The notes under the pieces: generated by a model | The model's database searches: none | What the model was told of the DNA's origin: nothing | Seen by the model: only the letters and a program-made list of their open reading frames with translations | Shown: positions 60,275 through 64,000 of the stretch, piece by piece | Layout of the letters: each line of letters opens with the position of its first letter | Position numbering within the stretch: the stretch's first letter is position 1 | Position numbers and translations under genes: made by a program | NCBI GenBank assembly: GCA_934424575.1 | Contig: CAKRXU010000001.1 | Span: 1 to 64,000, forward strand | Direction of reading: 5' to 3' | Source: an uncultured Blautia sp. | Lineage (GTDB): Bacteria > Bacillota > Clostridia > Lachnospirales > Lachnospiraceae | Length of the DNA: 64,000 nt

Positions 60275-62533
60275 CTAATCCAGTCCAGCCTCTTCATTTG
60301 TAAGGCCTTCACTTTCCATATCGTTATCCGTCGTAGTATCTTCTGCCTCATCTTCCGGTGGTTCCGGTACATTTGTATCTGAAATTGCTTCTTTCAGATC
60401 GTTTTCTGTCGATGTGGAACTTGTTGAGATCGATGTAGTTCCCAGATTCTGCGACTTCATATACTGACCGTTCTCATCTGTCATATATTCTCCGTCATCC
60501 TGAAGAAGGAAACCATTCTCATCAATTCTGTTTCCATCAAGATCCACAAGATTTCCATTTCCATCGGTAAGATTTCCACTTTCGTCTACACTGCTGCCAG
60601 ACACATCCACAAGATTTCCATTAAATCCTTCCCAGAGCTCTGTCTTCGGGATGGTTCCATCTTCAGATTCATCCGGTGTAACATTCAGGTATGGAAGGAG
60701 TTCCGACAGGATTCCCTGCGCAATATACTGCGGGTATTTACTGTCTGCCTGATCCTCTGCATTTGGCTCATCTACGACCACATACAGAAGTACCTGCGGA
60801 TCGTCAACCGGTGCAAAGGTGATAAAAGAAACGACGTATTTCTTATTTCCTCTTGGAAGTTTCTCTGCAGTACCGGTCTTACCGCCTGAACTGTATCCTT
60901 CTACCTTAGAAGTACGGCTGGTACCCTCCTGCACACTCGCCTGCATATAAGAACGGATATCAGCAGAAATATCCGAAGAAATCGTCTGCTTCATAAGTAC
61001 CGGATCAATTGTTCTTACGGTTCCACCACTGCTGTCCTTGATCGCAGTTACCAAATGCGGCTGGTAATAATATCCTCCATTGATCACAGAACACATTGCA
61101 TTGATCTCCTGAAGCATTGTGCTGGTAAATCCCTGTCCAAATGCAGAACATGCAAGTTCGGTCTCTCCCATGGTCTCTGTTGTATGAATAACACCAGATC
61201 CCTCATTTGGAAGATCAATTCCCGTACGGGAACCGAAATTAAATAAAGTCTGCGCTTTCAGAAAAGCCTCCGTTCCCATTCTAGCGGCGATCTGCATCAT
61301 CGCATCATTACAGGAATTTGCAATAACTTCTCCGAGGGTTTCTGTTCCATGTGCATCCGGCCATACCGCACATTTGATATAGGTATCTCCATTTGCTCCA
61401 AAAGCTTCTCCACCGTCACAGGTAAACGTGTCATCTGTGGAAATTTTGCCCTTTTCGAGAGCACCTGCCATGACGATCGGTTTTACAACAGATCCAGGTT
61501 CAAATGCATCTGTCACACAAAAATTACTCCACATGGCATTCAATGCGGTTACTGTTTCTTCATCTGACATCGCATCAATTTCTTCCTGAGAATACACCTG
61601 GGACATGTCTCTTGGATTATTCAGATCATATCTGTCTCCACCATCCATAGCAATGATCTCACCAGTTGATGGTTTCATCACGATCACGCCTATATTCTTT
61701 GCACCCATGCTTGACTTGAATCCATTGACATATTTCTCTACGATCTGCTGTGCACCTACATCCAGAGAAGTTTCAATACTCTCTCCGGATACTGCCTCCA
61801 TGATCGTCTGTTCTGCGTCTGAATCATCATTAATGTATCCATATTTACGCCCATCCGTTCCCATCAGTGTACTGTTGTAATACCCCTCCAGACCAACATC
61901 GGCAGTTTCTCTGGAAAGTGTAAAGCCAATGGTATCACAGGCAAGATCATTGAACGGATATACTCTCAGATAATCTTCCTCAAACCAAATTCCCTGGATA
62001 TTAGCGCGCGCCTTCAGTTCTTCCTTCGAAAGTCCACTGTCCTCACCCGGATTTTCATATTCCTCAAAAACTTTTTTCTGATCCATCGTCACTTCTCTTT
62101 TGATGATCTGATACTGACTGGAACTTGTTTGAGGATCTGTAAGCCGCTCACGGATTTCATTCTCATCAATGCCGAATACCTCTACAAGTGCATTTACTGT
62201 AGCATCCACATAATCATGCTTCTCATCATTGATGACCTTACAGTCCATAAGCACATTATAAACTTTCTGGCTTGTAGCGAGGATATTCCCATTCCGGTCA
62301 TAAATATCGCCTCGTTTTGCCGGAAGCACACTGCTCTGGTATGTCTGCTGTGCCTGCAAAAGTACACGTTTTTTATATTTTGTTCCGTTGGTCGCATTAA
62401 TATAAGTAATTCTTCCCAACAGACAAACTAAAGCTAGTATTACTACTGCAAATAGTCCTACTAGCTTTCCACGTATCGTATGATCGATTCTTCTCTGAGG
62501 TCTCTTACGCTTCCTCTGTTTGGTATTGCTCAA
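60275..62533 (-). CDS. Class B penicillin-binding protein with acidic repeat tail
   Basis: A 752-residue septal-type transpeptidase. The start is taken as TTG (SNTKQRKRKR follows), since GAGGTGAG lies just before it; an ATG 27 bases upstream would run into ftsL. A basic cytoplasmic tail, one membrane segment (about 20-42) and the PBP-dimer domain (KRGDIYDRNGNILATS) lead to the transpeptidase with Ser348 (GSVVK), NSCND and Lys552-Thr-Gly. The last 130 residues are acidic, with D.NGN/DENG phrases (VDLDGNRIDENG, GEYMTDENGQYM) instead of PASTA domains. Position right after ftsL suggests the division enzyme. Confidence 0.9.
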   Translation of the reverse strand: MSNTKQRKRKRPQRRIDHTIRGKLVGLFAVVILALVCLLGRITYINATNGTKYKKRVLLQAQQTYQSSVLPAKRGDIYDRNGNILATSQKVYNVLMDCKVINDEKHDYVDATVNALVEVFGIDENEIRERLTDPQTSSSQYQIIKREVTMDQKKVFEEYENPGEDSGLSKEELKARANIQGIWFEEDYLRVYPFNDLACDTIGFTLSRETADVGLEGYYNSTLMGTDGRKYGYINDDSDAEQTIMEAVSGESIETSLDVGAQQIVEKYVNGFKSSMGAKNIGVIVMKPSTGEIIAMDGGDRYDLNNPRDMSQVYSQEEIDAMSDEETVTALNAMWSNFCVTDAFEPGSVVKPIVMAGALEKGKISTDDTFTCDGGEAFGANGDTYIKCAVWPDAHGTETLGEVIANSCNDAMMQIAARMGTEAFLKAQTLFNFGSRTGIDLPNEGSGVIHTTETMGETELACSAFGQGFTSTMLQEINAMCSVINGGYYYQPHLVTAIKDSSGGTVRTIDPVLMKQTISSDISADIRSYMQASVQEGTSRTSKVEGYSSGGKTGTAEKLPRGNKKYVVSFITFAPVDDPQVLLYVVVDEPNAEDQADSKYPQYIAQGILSELLPYLNVTPDESEDGTIPKTELWEGFNGNLVDVSGSSVDESGNLTDGNGNLVDLDGNRIDENGFLLQDDGEYMTDENGQYMKSQNLGTTSISTSSTSTENDLKEAISDTNVPEPPEDEAEDTTTDNDMESEGLTNEEAGLD

Positions 62534-62537
62534 ATTC

Positions 62538-63092
62538 TCACCTCTTACTTTCAGAAACATCCTGATACTGTCTCACATAACTGCTGCTAGGTACACTGTA
62601 TGTCTTTTTCTGAGCGTCAGAAGGATAATTCATTCCCAGACGGCCAATGGCAATCTTTTTGATCTGGTTCAGATCAATTTCTGAAGTCACCTGACTTTCA
62701 TAGGCATCATTTTCTTCTTTAAGCTGGGCCCACTCGGATTCCAGACTTGCCACAGCCTTGATCTTACCTGTCAGTTCAGCTTTCAGCTGAAGATAGTTGA
62801 CACAACAAAATAGCACCGCAACACTTACAACAGCCAAAAAGGTTACAAATCCACGACCCATGCTCTTTGCTTTCGCTCGATTACGCTGGGCCTCCCGGCT
62901 TATCCCCTGGCTTCTGGTATTTTCTACACGTGCTGTAGTATTTTTCTTTTTCAGTGGCTGCGAAGACTGATGATGCTTCACCGGTACCTCCTGCAGCCTC
63001 CTGACGGTATTTCCATCTACATACATCCCACGGGCATTCCTTGCATTTATTTTCTTTTTCCTGTTCGTAACTGCCCTGTTTGTCCTTTCCAT
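62538..63092 (-). CDS. ftsL: Division protein FtsL
   Basis: A 184-residue bitopic protein. A long basic cytoplasmic N-terminus (about 1-80, Lys/Arg/Asn rich) precedes one membrane segment (FVTFLAVVSVAVLFCCVNYLQL) and an extracellular coiled coil (KAVASLESEWAQLKEENDAYESQV). FtsL with DivIC and DivIB controls septal synthesis. Identification rests on topology and on position between rsmH and the PBPs, since sequence conservation is low. It lies 29 bases after rsmH. Confidence 0.88.
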   Translation of the reverse strand: MERTNRAVTNRKKKINARNARGMYVDGNTVRRLQEVPVKHHQSSQPLKKKNTTARVENTRSQGISREAQRNRAKAKSMGRGFVTFLAVVSVAVLFCCVNYLQLKAELTGKIKAVASLESEWAQLKEENDAYESQVTSEIDLNQIKKIAIGRLGMNYPSDAQKKTYSVPSSSYVRQYQDVSESKR

Positions 63093-63121
63093 TTACACCA
63101 TTTCAACTCCCTATATTTCTG

Positions 63122-64000
63122 TCAGTCTGAATCAATATCCAAAACTTTTCTCTCAAAAATCCTTAGTTTTGCACTTTTAGATCTTGGGTTTTCTGCCTGC
63201 TCTGTAGTGCTTGGAAGAATAGGCTTTCTGGTGATAACTTTTCCTTTGGATTTTTTACCACATACACATACCGGAAAATCCGACGGGCATGTACATGGAT
63301 TTTCATTTTTTCGAAAGATCGTTTTGACAATACGGTCTTCCAGTGAATGGAATGTGATAATACAGATCCTTCCTCCATCATCCAGAAGATCTATCATCCC
63401 ATCCAGTGATTCTCTGAGAACATCCAGTTCTCTGTTCAGTTCGATCCGAATTGCCTGAAAAGTTCTCTTTGCCGGATGTCCTCCGGTCACCTGAATTTTC
63501 ATTGGGATCGACTGACGAATGATCTCTGTCAGTTCTCCTGTTGTGCGAATAGGTGCCTGTGCACGGGCAGCCACTATATGCTTTGCAATATTTTTTGCAA
63601 ATTTATCTTCACCGTAGTCACGAATGATACGGTACAGTTCTTTTTCTTCGTAACCATTGACAATGTCCGCAGCTGTACGGCTCTGTCTTTGATCCATTCT
63701 CATATCCAGAGGTGCATCTACCCGATAGGTAAATCCACGCTCCTCATTATCCAGCTGATAAGATGAAACTCCCAGATCCAGAACAATTCCATTGACTTTC
63801 TGAATTCCCAGATTATGCAGCTCATTCGCCATGTAACAATAATTGCTGCGAATGATCGTCACTCTGTCCTCATAGGCAGCCAGTCTTTCACTCGCAGCAA
63901 CTATTGCATCTTGGTCCTGATCTATGCCAATAAATCTCCCCTTGGCAGAAAGTCTACGGCACACTTCACTCGCATGCCCTGCTCCTCCCAGCGTTCCATC
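63122..64000 (-). CDS. rsmH: 16S rRNA (cytosine-1402-N4)-methyltransferase, 5' end beyond the window
   Basis: The reading frame is open to the right edge ([13 protein letters not shown]...), so the N-terminal 20 or so residues are missing. The enzyme uses SAM to methylate C1402 in the decoding site. Landmarks: DGTLGGAGH (SAM loop), [54 protein letters not shown], and [30 protein letters not shown] cysteine patch near the C-terminus is usual in this family. It heads the division cluster as seen here. Confidence 0.95.
   Translation of the reverse strand, partial: DGTLGGAGHASEVCRRLSAKGRFIGIDQDQDAIVAASERLAAYEDRVTIIRSNYCYMANELHNLGIQKVNGIVLDLGVSSYQLDNEERGFTYRVDAPLDMRMDQRQSRTAADIVNGYEEKELYRIIRDYGEDKFAKNIAKHIVAARAQAPIRTTGELTEIIRQSIPMKIQVTGGHPAKRTFQAIRIELNRELDVLRESLDGMIDLLDDGGRICIITFHSLEDRIVKTIFRKNENPCTCPSDFPVCVCGKKSKGKVITRKPILPSTTEQAENPRSKSAKLRIFERKVLDIDSD

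Noticed and set aside
1..64000. tRNA, rRNA, CRISPR arrays and prophage genes
   Set aside because: Read for on both strands; no cloverleaf with CCA-type acceptor, no regular repeat-spacer pattern and no phage structural or integrase genes were found.

Overview
The window looks like chromosome from a low-to-moderate GC Gram-positive anaerobe of the class Clostridia, most likely a gut Lachnospiraceae (Blautia or a relative). This is inferred from strong AGGAGG ribosome sites, classic TTGACA/TATAAT promoters, protein families typical of that group (DUF5685, DUF1836, DUF4364, YesL, TIGR01212 radical SAM), meso-diaminopimelate dehydrogenase, and the content of the division cluster. No rRNA, tRNA, CRISPR array or prophage was seen.

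Layout. 1-115 is the 3' end of an unidentified plus-strand gene. 116-810 has no gene but holds a run of hairpins ending in a strong terminator, a candidate structured RNA. 811-3402 is a polar amino acid ABC transporter with a three-hairpin leader. 3565-6849 carries two secreted NlpC/P60 wall hydrolases, then ddh (7104-8090). 8299-10215 is a J-domain / DUF5685 / zinc-ribbon cluster, followed by an RlmI-like methyltransferase, a secreted DUF1002 protein and an orphan XdhC. 14600-16200 is a TnpB-only IS200/IS605-type element. Next come an XRE-HAD fusion, a Zn/Cd efflux operon (metal-binding peptide, P-type ATPase, CadC-like repressor) with a clear operator, RlmD, a phosphatidylethanolamine-type lipid operon (PAP2, flippase-like protein, PssA, Psd) and PcrA.

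27846-34217 is an alpha-galactoside utilisation locus: GH36 alpha-galactosidase, binding lipoprotein, two CUT1 permeases and a divergent AraC regulator. 34285-43008 is a mixed housekeeping stretch: DUF1836, SH3 protein, beta-lactamase-fold serine hydrolase, amidase, YerC, RarA, DUF4364, radical SAM, YesL and polysaccharide deacetylase. 43018-48447 is a livKHMGF branched-chain amino acid transporter with a cytidylate-kinase-like gene at its end. 50069-51537 is infC-rpmI-rplT with an AUU start codon and an attenuated leader.

52048-64000 is the division and cell wall cluster, read on the minus strand from rsmH through ftsL, two class B PBPs, mraY, murD, a murA paralogue and divIB to ftsZ. ftsW, murG, murC, murB and ftsA are absent from the positions where many Firmicutes carry them.

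Taken together the window is dominated by envelope work: precursor synthesis, septal transpeptidation, wall turnover, phospholipid synthesis and nutrient import. The least explained items are the hairpin array at 230-760, the structured transporter leader, the XRE-HAD fusion, the zinc-knuckle-less TnpB without TnpA, the short dispersed repeat found at four gene edges, and the acidic repeat tails on DivIB and one PBP.
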